Source: an uncultured Methylophilaceae bacterium (GTDB lineage: Bacteria; Pseudomonadota; Gammaproteobacteria; Burkholderiales; Methylophilaceae). Taken from it: a stretch of 64,000 nt of DNA. The notes beneath the pieces were generated by a model that worked only from the letters and a program-made list of their open reading frames with translations, was not told where the DNA came from and made no database searches. Numbering within the stretch: the first letter of the stretch is position 1; the number at the start of each line of letters is the position of its first letter. Positions 18,886 to 28,476 of the stretch are shown here, piece by piece. Made by a program: the position numbers and the translations under genes. The stretch lies in assembly GCA_913009235.1 (NCBI GenBank), contig CAJVXS010000003.1, positions 1 to 64,000 of the forward strand, read 5' to 3'.

Positions 18886-19481
18886 TGTTTAAAAAACTCG
18901 TCATTGCGAGCGGCAATCAAGGCAAGCTGCGAGAGATACAAGCCATGTTATCTCCGCTTAATATTGAAGTCGTACCGCAATCACGCTTCAATGTACCCGA
19001 GGCGCCTGAGCCGCACTGCACTTTTATCGAGAATGCATTGGCAAAAGCACGTCACGCTAGCCTTGCTACCCAGCTACCCGCTTTAGCAGATGACTCTGGT
19101 TTATGCTTAGAAGCGCTAAATGGTGAGCCGGGCGTGCAATCAGCCTACTTTGCTGGCACACCAAGCAATGATGATGATAACAATGCGCACTTAATTCAAA
19201 CCTTAGCTTCACATGAGAATCGTGCTGCCTACTACTACTGCTGTTTGGTCCTCATGCGACGACACGATGATCCTCAACCACTAATTGCAGAAGGTATTTG
19301 GCACGGGAGCATGTTAAAAGAAGCACGTGGCAGCAATGGCTTTGGCTACGACCCACTATTTTTGGATGATATGACAGGCAAAGCTTCCGCTGAGCTGAGC
19401 CCAGATATTAAGAACAAAATCAGCCATCGTGGGCAAGCCTTACGTAAAATGTTGCATTTAATTGAACGCCTCACTTATTAA
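18885..19481 (+). CDS. rdgB: XTP/dITP pyrophosphatase (Ham1 family)
   Basis: Removes non-canonical purine triphosphates (dITP, dXTP) so that they are not built into DNA. The 198-residue protein begins with the family motif ASGNQGKLREI, has ALADDSGLCLEALNGEPGVQSA with catalytic acidic residues, and GFGYDPLF near the C-terminus. It overlaps rph by one base. The rph-rdgB-hemW order is common in betaproteobacteria, here with recQ and a small gene in between. Confidence 0.96.
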   Translation: MFKKLVIASGNQGKLREIQAMLSPLNIEVVPQSRFNVPEAPEPHCTFIENALAKARHASLATQLPALADDSGLCLEALNGEPGVQSAYFAGTPSNDDDNNAHLIQTLASHENRAAYYYCCLVLMRRHDDPQPLIAEGIWHGSMLKEARGSNGFGYDPLFLDDMTGKASAELSPDIKNKISHRGQALRKMLHLIERLTY

Positions 19482-19509
19482 CCAAGCTATTTAATATATA
19501 ACCTACATC

Positions 19510-19728
19510 ATGTTAAAAACAATCCTGCCTACTTGGATACGTGACGATAAAAGTATTGTCGCCTGCACTGAAAAAATCCGTGTAATGAAAGAAAACTTTG
19601 AGGAGATACAACAAATCTCCCAAGATGCATTTGAAGACGGCTTATTAATGGAAGTCTCTGAAACTCAAATGCGCGAAGCACTGCAGCAGCTGGTTGATTC
19701 ATTAGTGAACCCTTATATAAAGAAATAG
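19510..19728 (+). CDS. Small acidic protein, unknown function
   Basis: A 72-residue reading frame, 28 bases after rdgB. The product looks mostly helical, with many acidic and Gln residues (for example EEIQQISQDAFEDGLL and SETQMREALQQLVDSL), no membrane segment and no cysteine pair motif. I do not recognise the family. Its length, composition and placement between rdgB and recQ support a real gene, although the ATG lacks a clear Shine-Dalgarno. Confidence 0.6.
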   Translation: MLKTILPTWIRDDKSIVACTEKIRVMKENFEEIQQISQDAFEDGLLMEVSETQMREALQQLVDSLVNPYIKK

Positions 19729-19864
19729 CGGCCAGTTTCGACTATCGTTTTTTCAGCTTTTCTAAGGTTTTTAATCCGCAAGGCAATAGTGATTACATAT
19801 TGCATAACAAAGCAGATGGCTCGTTGTTTTGTGGTTAATTACTTAATTGGAAAAGGGGTCCGCT

Positions 19865-21685
19865 TTGCCTAATGCAATCGAGATTTTAGAAACCACATTC
19901 GGCTATTGTAGTTTCCGCGATCAGCAGCAATCTATCGTCGAACATGTGATTGCTGGCCACGATGCTTTAGTCCTAATGCCAACAGGTGGCGGTAAATCGC
20001 TGTGTTATCAGATTCCAGCCTTAGCGAGAGATGGTTTAGCCGTTATTGTTTCCCCACTCATTGCGCTGATGCAAGACCAAGTGGAAGCATTGCAACAGCT
20101 CGGTGTATCCGCAGCCTTTTTAAACTCGAGCTTAAGTGCAGAAGACAATGCCCGCATCACTAGCCATGCTTTATCAGGCGAAATTAAAATATTGTATGTC
20201 GCCCCCGAACGATTAACTGTCGGTAGCTTTTTAAGCTTACTAGATGAAGTCAATGCACACGTTGGCTTGGCTTTGTTTGCGATTGATGAAGCACACTGTG
20301 TTTCGCAATGGGGCCATGATTTCCGCCCCGAATATCGGGAGCTCACTATATTGCATGACCGATTTCCAAATGTACCGCGGATTGCGCTTACGGCAACGGC
20401 AGATGCACCAACGCGTGCAGAAATCATATCTCAGCTCGCATTGGAAGATGCTGCACAGTTTATTTCTAGTTTCGACCGCCCCAATATTCGCTATCACGTC
20501 ACGATTAAGGACAATGCACGCCAACAGCTACTGACTTTCTTAGAAAAAGAGCACGCTGATGACGCTGGCATTATCTACTGTTTATCGCGCAAAAAGGTAG
20601 AAGCAACAGCAGCCTATTTGGCAGAAAAAGGCTGGGAAGCGCTGCCGTATCATGCTGGCTTATCCCCACAAACTCGCGAGAAAAACCAACGACGGTTCTT
20701 ACGTGAAGAGGGCATTATTATGGTTGCTACCATTGCCTTTGGAATGGGCATTGATAAACCAAATGTCCGTTTTGTAGCGCATCTAGATTTACCTAAAAGC
20801 ATGGAAGGCTACTATCAAGAAACAGGCCGTGCTGGCCGTGATGGTTTACCTGCTAACGCTTGGATGACATACGGCATGGGTGATGTCGTCTCCATGCGGC
20901 AAATGCTAGATAGTGGCGACGCTTCCGAAGAGCGAAAACGCCTAGAACAAATCAAGCTCAACGCCTTGCTTGGCTTTTGTGAATCAACGGCTTGTCGTCA
21001 TCAAAACATCTTGCGCTATTTTGATGAAACACACCCTGGTCATTGTGGGCAATGCGATAACTGTCTCAGCCCTGTTGACACTTGGTTAGCTACAGAAGCA
21101 GCACAAATGGCACTGTCTTGTGTCTTCCGCACAGGACAACGATTTGGTGCGGGGCATCTGATTGATGTGCTTACTGGTAAAATGACCGCGCAAATTGAAC
21201 GGTTTAGACATAATGAAGTGAGTACTTACGGTATCGGAAAAGGGTTTGCACAGGCGAAGTGGAATAGCGTCTATCGGCAATTAACTGCTGCTGGTTACCT
21301 TGTAGCGGACATTGAGACCTATGGTGGGTTGAGGCTGACAGAAAGCGCAAGGCCCATACTCAAAGGTGAACGGGCCATATGGTTACGCCGTGATGCCGCA
21401 CCAGAAAAACGTGCGAGTAAGGCAGAACGTTCTTCACGCCTAAAAGAGGCGTTCGAAGGTGCAAATGACGACCCGTTATGGCTATCGCTTAAAGCCAAAC
21501 GAATGGAGCTCGCCAAAGAGCAAAGCGTACCGCCTTATGTTATTTTTCACGATGCGACCTTAATCGAAATTTTGCAGGAAAAACCAAAAAACTTAACTGC
21601 CATGGGGCAAATTACGGGAGTGGGTGAAGCGAAATTAAGCCGCTATGGCGATGCATTTTTAGCCGTTATCGCAGAAGCCGAATAA
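19865..21685 (+). CDS. recQ: ATP-dependent DNA helicase RecQ
   Basis: 3'-5' helicase for recombination and fork repair. Domains: SF2 motor with Walker [17 protein letters not shown] and the DEAH box [18 protein letters not shown]; RecQ-C-terminal zinc module ([12 protein letters not shown] and CGQCDNC); winged helix; and a C-terminal HRDC domain at about 530-606. I place the start at TTG 19865, six bases after AAGGGG, giving 606 residues; no in-frame ATG is suitable. The further upstream TTG at 19847 has no ribosome site. Confidence 0.95.
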   Translation: MPNAIEILETTFGYCSFRDQQQSIVEHVIAGHDALVLMPTGGGKSLCYQIPALARDGLAVIVSPLIALMQDQVEALQQLGVSAAFLNSSLSAEDNARITSHALSGEIKILYVAPERLTVGSFLSLLDEVNAHVGLALFAIDEAHCVSQWGHDFRPEYRELTILHDRFPNVPRIALTATADAPTRAEIISQLALEDAAQFISSFDRPNIRYHVTIKDNARQQLLTFLEKEHADDAGIIYCLSRKKVEATAAYLAEKGWEALPYHAGLSPQTREKNQRRFLREEGIIMVATIAFGMGIDKPNVRFVAHLDLPKSMEGYYQETGRAGRDGLPANAWMTYGMGDVVSMRQMLDSGDASEERKRLEQIKLNALLGFCESTACRHQNILRYFDETHPGHCGQCDNCLSPVDTWLATEAAQMALSCVFRTGQRFGAGHLIDVLTGKMTAQIERFRHNEVSTYGIGKGFAQAKWNSVYRQLTAAGYLVADIETYGGLRLTESARPILKGERAIWLRRDAAPEKRASKAERSSRLKEAFEGANDDPLWLSLKAKRMELAKEQSVPPYVIFHDATLIEILQEKPKNLTAMGQITGVGEAKLSRYGDAFLAVIAEAE

Positions 21686-21704
21686 TGTACGTACAATACG
21701 CAAC

Positions 21705-22925
21705 ATGATTCCAATTATCCCCGTCGCTGATATAGCAAGCATCAACAGTCCTGCGCCAGTTACAGGCGGCCCAACCATAGCAGGCTTAAAAACCTCACCA
21801 CCACTTTCTTTATATATTCACATTCCGTGGTGTGTCAAAAAATGTCCTTATTGTGACTTCAACTCGCATGAGGGCCATTCTGACATACCTGAACAACAAT
21901 ACGTAAAAGCGCTCATTACAGATTTAGAGCAATCGGTACCGCGTGTGTATGGCCGAAAAGTAAGAAGTGTGTTTTTTGGTGGTGGCACTCCCAGTTTGTT
22001 TAGCCCAGAATCAATCAATGAAATTCTCAATGCAGTCAATATGCTAACACCCATTGAGTTTGATGCTGAAGTAACACTAGAAGCCAACCCCGGCACCGTC
22101 GATACAGCGCATTTTGAAGGCTATAAACAAGCTGGCGTGAATCGCGCATCACTCGGCATACAAAGCTTTAATAATGGCCATTTAAGCGCACTAGGCAGAA
22201 TTCACGATAGCAAACAAGCCATCATGGCTGCCGAATTAGCATTGAATACTTTTGATCGCGTTAATTTAGATGTGATGTATGGCTTGCCTAAGCAAAACTT
22301 AAGCGATGCATTGCTAGATGCTAGGCAGGCGCTAGCATTCGGCTCTGATCATTTATCGTTTTATCATTTAACGCTAGAGCCAAATACAGCGTTCTATCAC
22401 ACGCCACCTAGCCTGCCAGATGATGATGCTAGTAGTGAAATGCAGGAGCGCATTGAAGCCCTGTTGGCAGAAAATGGTTACCAACATTATGAAACGTCAG
22501 CCTTTTGCAAACCAAAAAGCCAAGCCAAACACAATATTAACTATTGGTCATTCGGCGATTATTTGGGCATCGGCGCTGGGGCCCATAGCAAACTCAGCTA
22601 TCACGACAAAATCACACGTGAAGTGAGGCATAAACACCCCAAGGCCTTTATGAGCAATGCAGAAGCAGGATCTGCTGTTGACCAAATGTGGTCTATTCCG
22701 CAAAAGGGCCTTGGTTTTGAATTTATGATGAATGCCTTGCGGTTAACCCATGGCTTCGATATTGATTTGTTTCAAGAGCGCACTGGGCTGCCGTTAATCA
22801 CGCTTAAAAAACAATTAGCAGAGGCAGTGGGTAAAGGCTTATTGGTGCAAGGCCAAGGGCGCATCAAGCCGACCTTATTAGGTCAGCGCTTTTTAAACGA
22901 CTTACTCACGATTTTCTTAGACTAA
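21705..22925 (+). CDS. hemW: Radical SAM heme chaperone HemW
   Basis: HemW-type protein, related to oxygen-independent coproporphyrinogen oxidase, thought to deliver heme to membrane enzymes rather than to decarboxylate. The 406-residue protein has the radical SAM motif CVKKCPYC at about 44-51, the GGGTPS motif, and the HemN C-terminal domain. An N-terminal extension of about 25 residues precedes the catalytic domain. The fourth cysteine typical of true HemN (CxxxCxxCxC) is not seen: CPYC is followed by DFN, as in HemW. Confidence 0.9.
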   Translation: MIPIIPVADIASINSPAPVTGGPTIAGLKTSPPLSLYIHIPWCVKKCPYCDFNSHEGHSDIPEQQYVKALITDLEQSVPRVYGRKVRSVFFGGGTPSLFSPESINEILNAVNMLTPIEFDAEVTLEANPGTVDTAHFEGYKQAGVNRASLGIQSFNNGHLSALGRIHDSKQAIMAAELALNTFDRVNLDVMYGLPKQNLSDALLDARQALAFGSDHLSFYHLTLEPNTAFYHTPPSLPDDDASSEMQERIEALLAENGYQHYETSAFCKPKSQAKHNINYWSFGDYLGIGAGAHSKLSYHDKITREVRHKHPKAFMSNAEAGSAVDQMWSIPQKGLGFEFMMNALRLTHGFDIDLFQERTGLPLITLKKQLAEAVGKGLLVQGQGRIKPTLLGQRFLNDLLTIFLD

Positions 22926-22959
22926 AGGCCCGCCAAAAGCTAAAGGTTTTATCAGCGTC

Positions 22960-24381
22960 TTATTGAGAATTAATTCTCTGTTTCGCGCGAACAACGGCTT
23001 GTAACACTTGCTTAGGTGCTGTACCGCCAACATGGTCGCGGCTCGCAACCGAACCATCTAAAGTGAGCACAGAAAAGATATCTTCTGTAATCGCATCACT
23101 AAATGTTAGTAGCTCATCCAAACTCAACTCAGACAAGTCGCAACCTTTATCCACTGCATACCTCACTACTAGAGCTACCACTTCATGTGCATCCCTAAAC
23201 GGCATGCCTTTTTTCACTAAGTAATCGGCTAAGTCCGTCGCTGTTGCATAGCCTTCAAATGCCGCTTGACGCATATTATCTATATGGACCGTAACACCAC
23301 GCATCATATCTGCATAGATTTCCAAGGTGACTAATAGCGTATCTGCCGTATCAAATAATGGCTCCTTATCTTCTTGGTTGTCTTTGTTATAGGCCAGTGG
23401 CTGCCCCTTCATGAGCGTTAGTAAAGACACTAAATGGCCATTCACACGACCTGTTTTCCCACGCACCAACTCTGGTACGTCTGGATTTTTCTTTTGCGGC
23501 ATGATGCTAGAGCCTGTGCAAAAGCGATCCGCAATCTCAATAAAACCAAATCGTGGTGAACACCACAAAATCAGCTCCTCTGAAAAGCGTGATAAATGCG
23601 TCATCAACAACGCGCTAGCGGCTGTAAATTCAATGGCAAAATCACGATCAGAAACCGCATCTAGTGAGTTTTCACAAAGACCGTCGAAGTCCAATAGTTT
23701 TGCAACCATGTCTCGGTCGATTGGGTAGCTAGTGCCCGCCAGAGCAGCTGCACCTAAAGGCAGTTGATTCATGCGTTTTCTGCAATCAGCAAAACGCGTC
23801 GCGTCGCGCTTTAACATTTCATAATACGCCAACAAGTGGTGACCAAACGTTACAGGTTGTGCGACTTGCAGGTGCGTAAAGCCAGGCATAATGGTGTCAG
23901 CATGTTGCTCAGCCAGGTCCAGCAGACTCATTTGCAACTTCTCAATAGCAACAATGGCATCATCACAAACAGCACGTAAATACAGTCTGATATCAGTGGC
24001 TATCTGGTCGTTGCGGCTTCTGCCTGTATGTAAGCGCTTGCCTGCATCACCAATCTTATCCGTTAACGCTTTTTCAATATTCAGATGAACATCTTCAAGG
24101 TCGAGCAACCATTCAAAAGCGCCCGCTTCAATATCTTGCTTAACTTCGGCTAGCCCTTTTTCAATCGCTGCCAAGTCGTCTTCTGAAATTATTTTTTGTG
24201 CGCAAAGCATTTTTGCATGCGCAAATGAGCCCTGAATATCAAAGGCTGCTAAACGCTGATCAAAACCTACGGAAGCAGTATAACGTTTAACCAGCTCGGC
24301 GACAGGCTCATTAAAGCGTCCTGACCAGGCCTCTGATTTAGCGTTAAGTGATGAGGTTGTTTTTTGGTTATCTTTTGACAC
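22960..24381 (-). CDS. argH: Argininosuccinate lyase
   Basis: Last step of arginine synthesis: splits argininosuccinate to arginine and fumarate. The 473-residue protein has the fumarase/aspartase-family signature [12 protein letters not shown] with the catalytic Ser loop, plus [14 protein letters not shown] and TMPGFTHLQ-type regions (here [14 protein letters not shown]). Convergent with hemW, with a 34-base gap. Driven by its own promoter at 24458-24486. Confidence 0.97.
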   Translation of the reverse strand: MSKDNQKTTSSLNAKSEAWSGRFNEPVAELVKRYTASVGFDQRLAAFDIQGSFAHAKMLCAQKIISEDDLAAIEKGLAEVKQDIEAGAFEWLLDLEDVHLNIEKALTDKIGDAGKRLHTGRSRNDQIATDIRLYLRAVCDDAIVAIEKLQMSLLDLAEQHADTIMPGFTHLQVAQPVTFGHHLLAYYEMLKRDATRFADCRKRMNQLPLGAAALAGTSYPIDRDMVAKLLDFDGLCENSLDAVSDRDFAIEFTAASALLMTHLSRFSEELILWCSPRFGFIEIADRFCTGSSIMPQKKNPDVPELVRGKTGRVNGHLVSLLTLMKGQPLAYNKDNQEDKEPLFDTADTLLVTLEIYADMMRGVTVHIDNMRQAAFEGYATATDLADYLVKKGMPFRDAHEVVALVVRYAVDKGCDLSELSLDELLTFSDAITEDIFSVLTLDGSVASRDHVGGTAPKQVLQAVVRAKQRINSQ

Positions 24382-24457
24382 GTTTTGAGTGGCTTTATAT
24401 TAGTTAAAGGTGAAAAATGGCTTAATAAAAAACCACTTAAAAGTAAGGCTCATAGGC

Positions 24458-24486
24458 ATTTTAACTTAGAACGCACTATGAGTAAA
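24458..24486 (-). promoter_or_regulatory. Probable argH promoter
   Basis: On the minus strand: TTTACT (24481-24486), 17-base spacer, TAAAAT (24458-24463). The leader to the argH ATG is about 70 bases. No ARG-box-like repeat is evident in it. Confidence 0.5.
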
Positions 24487-24584
24487 AATAGTCGGGTGCC
24501 TAATTGTTCAGGTCTTAGGGATTATGCTTCGCATTAAGTGATTGTGAGCCTATTTTGGGTGTGTGCGACAACCTTGCTGGGCAT

Positions 24585-24724
24585 GCGGCTTTTTGGCGGC
24601 GCTTTCAGCAACCCTGCAACCCATGCCACCTTAAAAGCCGCACCAAAAACCCTTGCAGCCAATATGCCGACAACAGCACTTAAATACGTAAAGCCTAAGT
24701 ATTTGAACTAAAGTGCTGCTGTCG
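24585..24724. ncRNA. Candidate structured RNA or paired hairpins in a 353-base gene-free gap
   Basis: The argH-mscS gap (24382-24734) ends in two strong inverted repeats. The first pairs GCGGCTTTT (24585-24593) with AAAAGCCGC (24633-24641), and pairing continues inwards with mismatches. The second pairs CGACAACAGCACTT (24668-24681) with AAGTGCTGCTGTCG (24711-24724), one mismatch (G-U on the minus strand), plus an inner 6-bp stem. Neither has a U run, so neither is a standard terminator. A plus-strand GTG frame of 57 codons (24538-24711) crosses both and is unlikely to be a gene. Confidence 0.35.
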
Positions 24725-24734
24725 ATCAAATGAC

Positions 24735-25409
24735 TTATTTTTTATCTTTATTACTTAGTTCTTTGATTGTGTTCGCTGCCCACTCTCTACCGCCCAAGCC
24801 AAATGCCAACGCCAGCGCTAAGAAAGCCGCACCAAATACAATAATGAACAGTGAGTTAATCAATTGCACACCGATGCCTAATTGTTCTAATGCGACAAAT
24901 AACGCCAAGATTTGAATGCCATACTCAACGGATGTACTAACCACTAAAGCACGCTCGAACTTGATGCTATGCAACCAAGCAAACACTAAGCGATTAATAA
25001 AGCGTGCGAGTAAAGTACCAAATATCATGACTAAAATCGCTAAAATAATACGCGGCAAATAAGCAGCTAAAGCATGTAGCAATTCGGCCACTTCGTTCAA
25101 GCCAAGCATGTTAGCTCCTGTAATCACAAACATAAGAATAACTAACCAATAAACCACTTGGCCAATAATGCCACTAAGCGTGATGTTCACACTGCCGCTA
25201 CTCATAAACGCTTCTAAACCAGATTTTTGCGAAAATTTATCAAATTGAATCAACGCTAAAATACGCTTTATGGCAGATCGCACTAACTTTGCAGTGGCCC
25301 AGCCCAAAAACAAGATCACCACAACAGCTAATAACTTAGGCACAAAATGAACCAGCTGCACCCAAAACTGATTCAATGAACTTAGAAAAACCTCTACCTG
25401 ATCTTGCAT
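24735..25409 (-). CDS. Small MscS-type mechanosensitive channel family protein (CmpX-like TM-helix repeats)
   Basis: A 224-residue inner-membrane protein with about five hydrophobic segments and the conserved-TM-helix pattern of small MscS relatives (PKLLAVVVILFLGWATAKLV repeated in diverged form at LPRIILAILVMIFGTLLARF). It ends near AFGLGGREWA, so it lacks the beta and C-terminal domains of true MscS; gating is therefore uncertain. The ATG at 25409 follows GGGGGG by four bases, better than the TTG at 25421. Divergent from hemC. Confidence 0.8.
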   Translation of the reverse strand: MQDQVEVFLSSLNQFWVQLVHFVPKLLAVVVILFLGWATAKLVRSAIKRILALIQFDKFSQKSGLEAFMSSGSVNITLSGIIGQVVYWLVILMFVITGANMLGLNEVAELLHALAAYLPRIILAILVMIFGTLLARFINRLVFAWLHSIKFERALVVSTSVEYGIQILALFVALEQLGIGVQLINSLFIIVFGAAFLALALAFGLGGREWAANTIKELSNKDKK

Positions 25410-25524
25410 ACAACCCCCCAAATTATCTATAGTTAAGATGGCTGGCGCTCACGAATAAGCCAGCTACTCATAAGCTTACCCTAAAAATCACTGTTTCTTA
25501 TAACACTTTATCCGCCTGTCGCTA

Positions 25525-25533
25525 TGCTAAAAT
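25525..25533 (+). promoter_or_regulatory. Extended -10 promoter abutting hemC
   Basis: TGCTAAAAT is an extended -10 (TG, one base, TAAAAT) ending only seven bases before the hemC ATG. The predicted transcript start would fall at about 25540, making the hemC message leaderless or nearly so. No Shine-Dalgarno precedes the ATG, which fits. Confidence 0.45.
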
Positions 25534-25540
25534 CCCCAAC

Positions 25541-26536
25541 ATGACCAATACAGCAAGCAACCTTAACCCTACAAAACTCGTCATTGCCTCCCGTGAAAGT
25601 GCCCTTGCCATGTGGCAGGCCAAGCATATTCAAGCGCGCTTACAGGGTTTATATCCCAATTGCGATGTTCAAATTTTAGGCATGACCACAACGGGCGATC
25701 AGGTTTTAGATAAACCACTGGCCAGCATCGGGGGTAAAGGTTTATTCATTAAAGAGCTAGAAAATGCCTTACTAGATGGCAGAGCCGATTTGGCTGTACA
25801 CAGTATGAAAGACGTGCCCATGAACATGCCAGAAGGCTTTGCGCTGGTAGCGACAGGCGAACGTGAAAACCCGCATGATGCTTTTGTATCTAACGACTAT
25901 AAGTCACTTGTTGACTTGCCGCATGGCAGTATTGTTGGCACTTCCAGCCTTCGCCGCCAGAGCCAAATTCAAGCGCGTTTCCCACACCTTAAAATCGAAT
26001 CGCTACGCGGTAATGTGCAAACCCGTTTACGTAAATTAGATGAAGGCCAATATGCAGCAATTATATTGGCTGCCGCTGGTTTAATTCGCCTAGAACTGGA
26101 CGATAGAATCACTAACTATATCTCATCCGATGATAGTATTCCAGCAGTCGGACAGGGTGCATTAGGCATTGAGGTCAAAGATGATAGAACTGATTTAATT
26201 AGAATTTTGGCACCACTTAACCATGCAGAAACCGAACAATGCATCACAGCAGAACGTGCTTTTAGTCGCGCTTTAGCAGGTAGTTGCACCGTACCACTAG
26301 GTGCACACGCGACAATTAAAAACACCAGCAAGGATAACGAGATTCAAAGCGAAGTCACCAAAGGCAAGACTATCAGCATCACCGGCTTTGTTGCCAGCGT
26401 GGATGGCAAACAAATGTTGCGTGAAACCATGTCAGGCAATGCTAAGGATGCCGATCTACTCGGCAAGGCCTTGGCGGGCAAGCTAGTGACCCTCGGTGCG
26501 AATAAAATCTTAGCTGCATTGGATGGCACCAAGTAA
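25541..26536 (+). CDS. hemC: Hydroxymethylbilane synthase (porphobilinogen deaminase)
   Basis: Joins four porphobilinogens into hydroxymethylbilane in heme synthesis. The 331-residue protein has ASRESALAMWQA near the start, SMKDVPMNMPEGF, SSLRRQSQI and RGNVQTRLRKLD, and the cofactor-binding cysteine in LAGSCTVPLGAHA. It overlaps hemD by one base (TAATG). The N-terminus has no better start and no ribosome site. Confidence 0.97.
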   Translation: MTNTASNLNPTKLVIASRESALAMWQAKHIQARLQGLYPNCDVQILGMTTTGDQVLDKPLASIGGKGLFIKELENALLDGRADLAVHSMKDVPMNMPEGFALVATGERENPHDAFVSNDYKSLVDLPHGSIVGTSSLRRQSQIQARFPHLKIESLRGNVQTRLRKLDEGQYAAIILAAAGLIRLELDDRITNYISSDDSIPAVGQGALGIEVKDDRTDLIRILAPLNHAETEQCITAERAFSRALAGSCTVPLGAHATIKNTSKDNEIQSEVTKGKTISITGFVASVDGKQMLRETMSGNAKDADLLGKALAGKLVTLGANKILAALDGTK

Positions 26537-27300
26537 TGTCTGCGCCGGCCAAGCTAGGCGCTAAGCCACTGGCTAATATCGGTGTTGCGATTACACGCCC
26601 CACCAATCAGGCTAAGAAGCTCACACTATCGATTGAGGCCGCCGGTGGCAACATCATCCCATTTCCACTCATCGAAATCACGGCCTTAGATGATTACACC
26701 CGGTTTGAACAAGTCATTGCCGAGATTAATAACTATGATTGGATATTGTTCATCAGTAGCAATGCGGTACAAAACAGCATGCCAAAACTTATCAAACAAG
26801 GCATCCCAAAACGCCTGCAGTTTGCAGCTATTGGCCCAACAACGGCTGAAACGCTAAAAGGGTTTGGTTTCGACAAGGTGCTGATGCCAAAGGGGCGGTT
26901 TGATAGTGAGTCCTTACTCTCCTTGCCAGAGATGCAGCACCTTCAAGGAAAAAAGGTCATGCTAGTCCGTGGCGTTGGCGGTCGTGATGTTTTGGCCAGC
27001 ACGCTCACGCAGCGCGGCGCAACTGTGGCCTTTGCAGAATGTTACCAGCGCACTAACCCACAAAGCAATTGTGACGTGTTAGCGCAAGCTTTTGCCAAAC
27101 AACAATTACAACGTATTGTGGTCACCAGCTCAGAAGCAATGCGCTATTTATTGGGCATGGCAGGCGATACTGAATGGTTGAAACAAGTAACCATCTGCGT
27201 TAATCATGCCCGTGTAGCGGAACAGCCATTGGCAATGGGGCTAAAAGTACAGATTGCCCATGCCTCCGGCGACCAGGCTATACTCTCCATACTGTCGTAA
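26536..27300 (+). CDS. hemD: Uroporphyrinogen-III synthase
   Basis: Cyclises hydroxymethylbilane with D-ring inversion to uroporphyrinogen III. The 254-residue protein is diverged, as usual for this family, but shows the expected pieces: VAITRPTNQAKKL at the start, DWILFISSNAVQN, FAAIGPTTAETLKGFG, and VVTSSEAMRYLL. The family lacks strict catalytic residues, so identity rests on these and on its overlap with hemC. No hemX/hemY follows here, unlike in many proteobacteria. Confidence 0.93.
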   Translation: MSAPAKLGAKPLANIGVAITRPTNQAKKLTLSIEAAGGNIIPFPLIEITALDDYTRFEQVIAEINNYDWILFISSNAVQNSMPKLIKQGIPKRLQFAAIGPTTAETLKGFGFDKVLMPKGRFDSESLLSLPEMQHLQGKKVMLVRGVGGRDVLASTLTQRGATVAFAECYQRTNPQSNCDVLAQAFAKQQLQRIVVTSSEAMRYLLGMAGDTEWLKQVTICVNHARVAEQPLAMGLKVQIAHASGDQAILSILS

Positions 27301-27472
27301 CAAATCGTTTTTAAGCTTGATAAAATCATGTGTCATAAAATAAAGAGCCGTGCTCTGTTCAGCAATCCACCCAAGCTAGAAACATTAGCATATTCCAAGT
27401 AAAATACGACCAATCTAATTTAGTAGCACCGCCCCAAACCCCTCAAACGAGACAATAAAAGAAAGCCACGCA

Positions 27473-28108
27473 ATGACAAAAGAGATTGATTTATTAGAAA
27501 CTTTGAACCAACGTTTAAGCTATATCGTTGGAGAAAACATGGCAACTCAGTTGAAAAATGACGGCCTTGAGCTAAACACAGACGCATTAGTATTAGCAGT
27601 AAACGATGTGATGGCTGGCGATAAATCACGTTTAACTGAAGAAGTGAAAAAAAGCACCGTTGAAGAAATTCAAAAGCTAAGCCAAGAGCAACAATCAGCT
27701 GAGCAAGCTGATAAATCTGCAAAAAATGCAGAAGAAGGTGTTGCTTACCTAGCAGAAAATAGTCAAAAAGAAGGTGTAACGACGACCGCCACTGGGCTGC
27801 AATATAAATCATTGGTTACTGGCGATGGTGAAACACCAAAAGCGGGTGATTCAGTGACCGTACATTACAAAGGCACATTGACTGATGGCACCATATTCGA
27901 TAGCTCCTACGGTCGTGGAGAGCCGGCTACTTTCCCTGTGGGTAGTGTAATTTCTGGCTGGACTGAAGCACTTCAACTGATGAATGTTGGTGATAAATTT
28001 GAGCTAACAATTCCTTCTGACTTGGCTTACGGCCCAACTGGTTCTGGCCCCGTAATTGGTCCTGATGCTGTGTTGATATTTGAAGTTGAGTTGCTGGCTA
28101 TAGCTTAA
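27473..28108 (+). CDS. fklB: FKBP-type peptidyl-prolyl isomerase (FklB-like)
   Basis: Proline isomerase/chaperone. The 211-residue protein has an N-terminal dimerisation helix domain (LSYIVGENMATQLKNDGLEL) and a C-terminal FKBP domain from about residue 120 (GDSVTVHYKGTLTDGTIFDS, FPVGSVISGWTEALQLM, IPSDLAYG). No signal peptide is visible, so it is FklB/FKBP22-like and cytoplasmic rather than the periplasmic FkpA. It is followed by an intrinsic terminator. Confidence 0.9.
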   Translation: MTKEIDLLETLNQRLSYIVGENMATQLKNDGLELNTDALVLAVNDVMAGDKSRLTEEVKKSTVEEIQKLSQEQQSAEQADKSAKNAEEGVAYLAENSQKEGVTTTATGLQYKSLVTGDGETPKAGDSVTVHYKGTLTDGTIFDSSYGRGEPATFPVGSVISGWTEALQLMNVGDKFELTIPSDLAYGPTGSGPVIGPDAVLIFEVELLAIA

Positions 28109-28134
28109 GATAGCTCGTTATTTTAGCCTTAATT

Positions 28135-28159
28135 AAAAGCCCTCTTTTGAGGGCTTTTT
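28135..28159 (+). terminator. Intrinsic terminator after fklB
   Basis: AAAAGCCCTC, loop tttt, GAGGGCTTTTT: a perfect stem with a U run, 27 bases beyond the fklB stop. The flanking A and T tracts would allow it to act in both directions. Confidence 0.9.
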
Positions 28160-28266
28160 CACAACTGACTTAGCGCTTAGCATTAGCAAAAAAACATCTT
28201 GTAGTAACGCGGTCCATTTTATGCGTGCTTTAAATTGGACACTTTTAATTATCTACGTTAGCCATC

Positions 28267-28476
28267 TTACTTGAGCAATGGGCTTCGCTTAGCGCGGGAC
28301 ACGAACCTTAACGGGCATTCTTTTAACCATTTCTGAGTTAAACACACTAAGCCGGAAGGTGTTGATTTCAGCAGAACACCAACCTCTGCAATCTTGAATG
28401 CCTTCACTTCTTCTTCCGTATTGACGACCAAGTCAACGACACCTGAAGTTTGGCCCTTGCCCTCACTTAGGCGCAA
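28267..28476 (-). CDS. Possible small protein overlapping the end of the reductase gene
   Basis: A 69-codon minus-strand frame whose TTG start follows GAGG by eight bases and overlaps the last 14 bases of the reductase gene. The product includes GVVDLVVNTEEEVKAFKIAE and a basic C-terminus; codon choice looks coding-like. I recognise no family. It could equally be a decayed gene fragment. The rest of the 28109-28462 gap holds the fklB terminator and an imperfect inverted repeat at 28212-28240. Confidence 0.3.
   Translation of the reverse strand: MRLSEGKGQTSGVVDLVVNTEEEVKAFKIAEVGVLLKSTPSGLVCLTQKWLKECPLRFVSRAKRSPLLK

Noticed and set aside
24538-24711. 57-codon plus-strand frame with a hydrophobic start
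   Set aside because: It runs through two strong inverted repeats, has no ribosome site and ends inside the second hairpin. RNA structure explains the sequence better.
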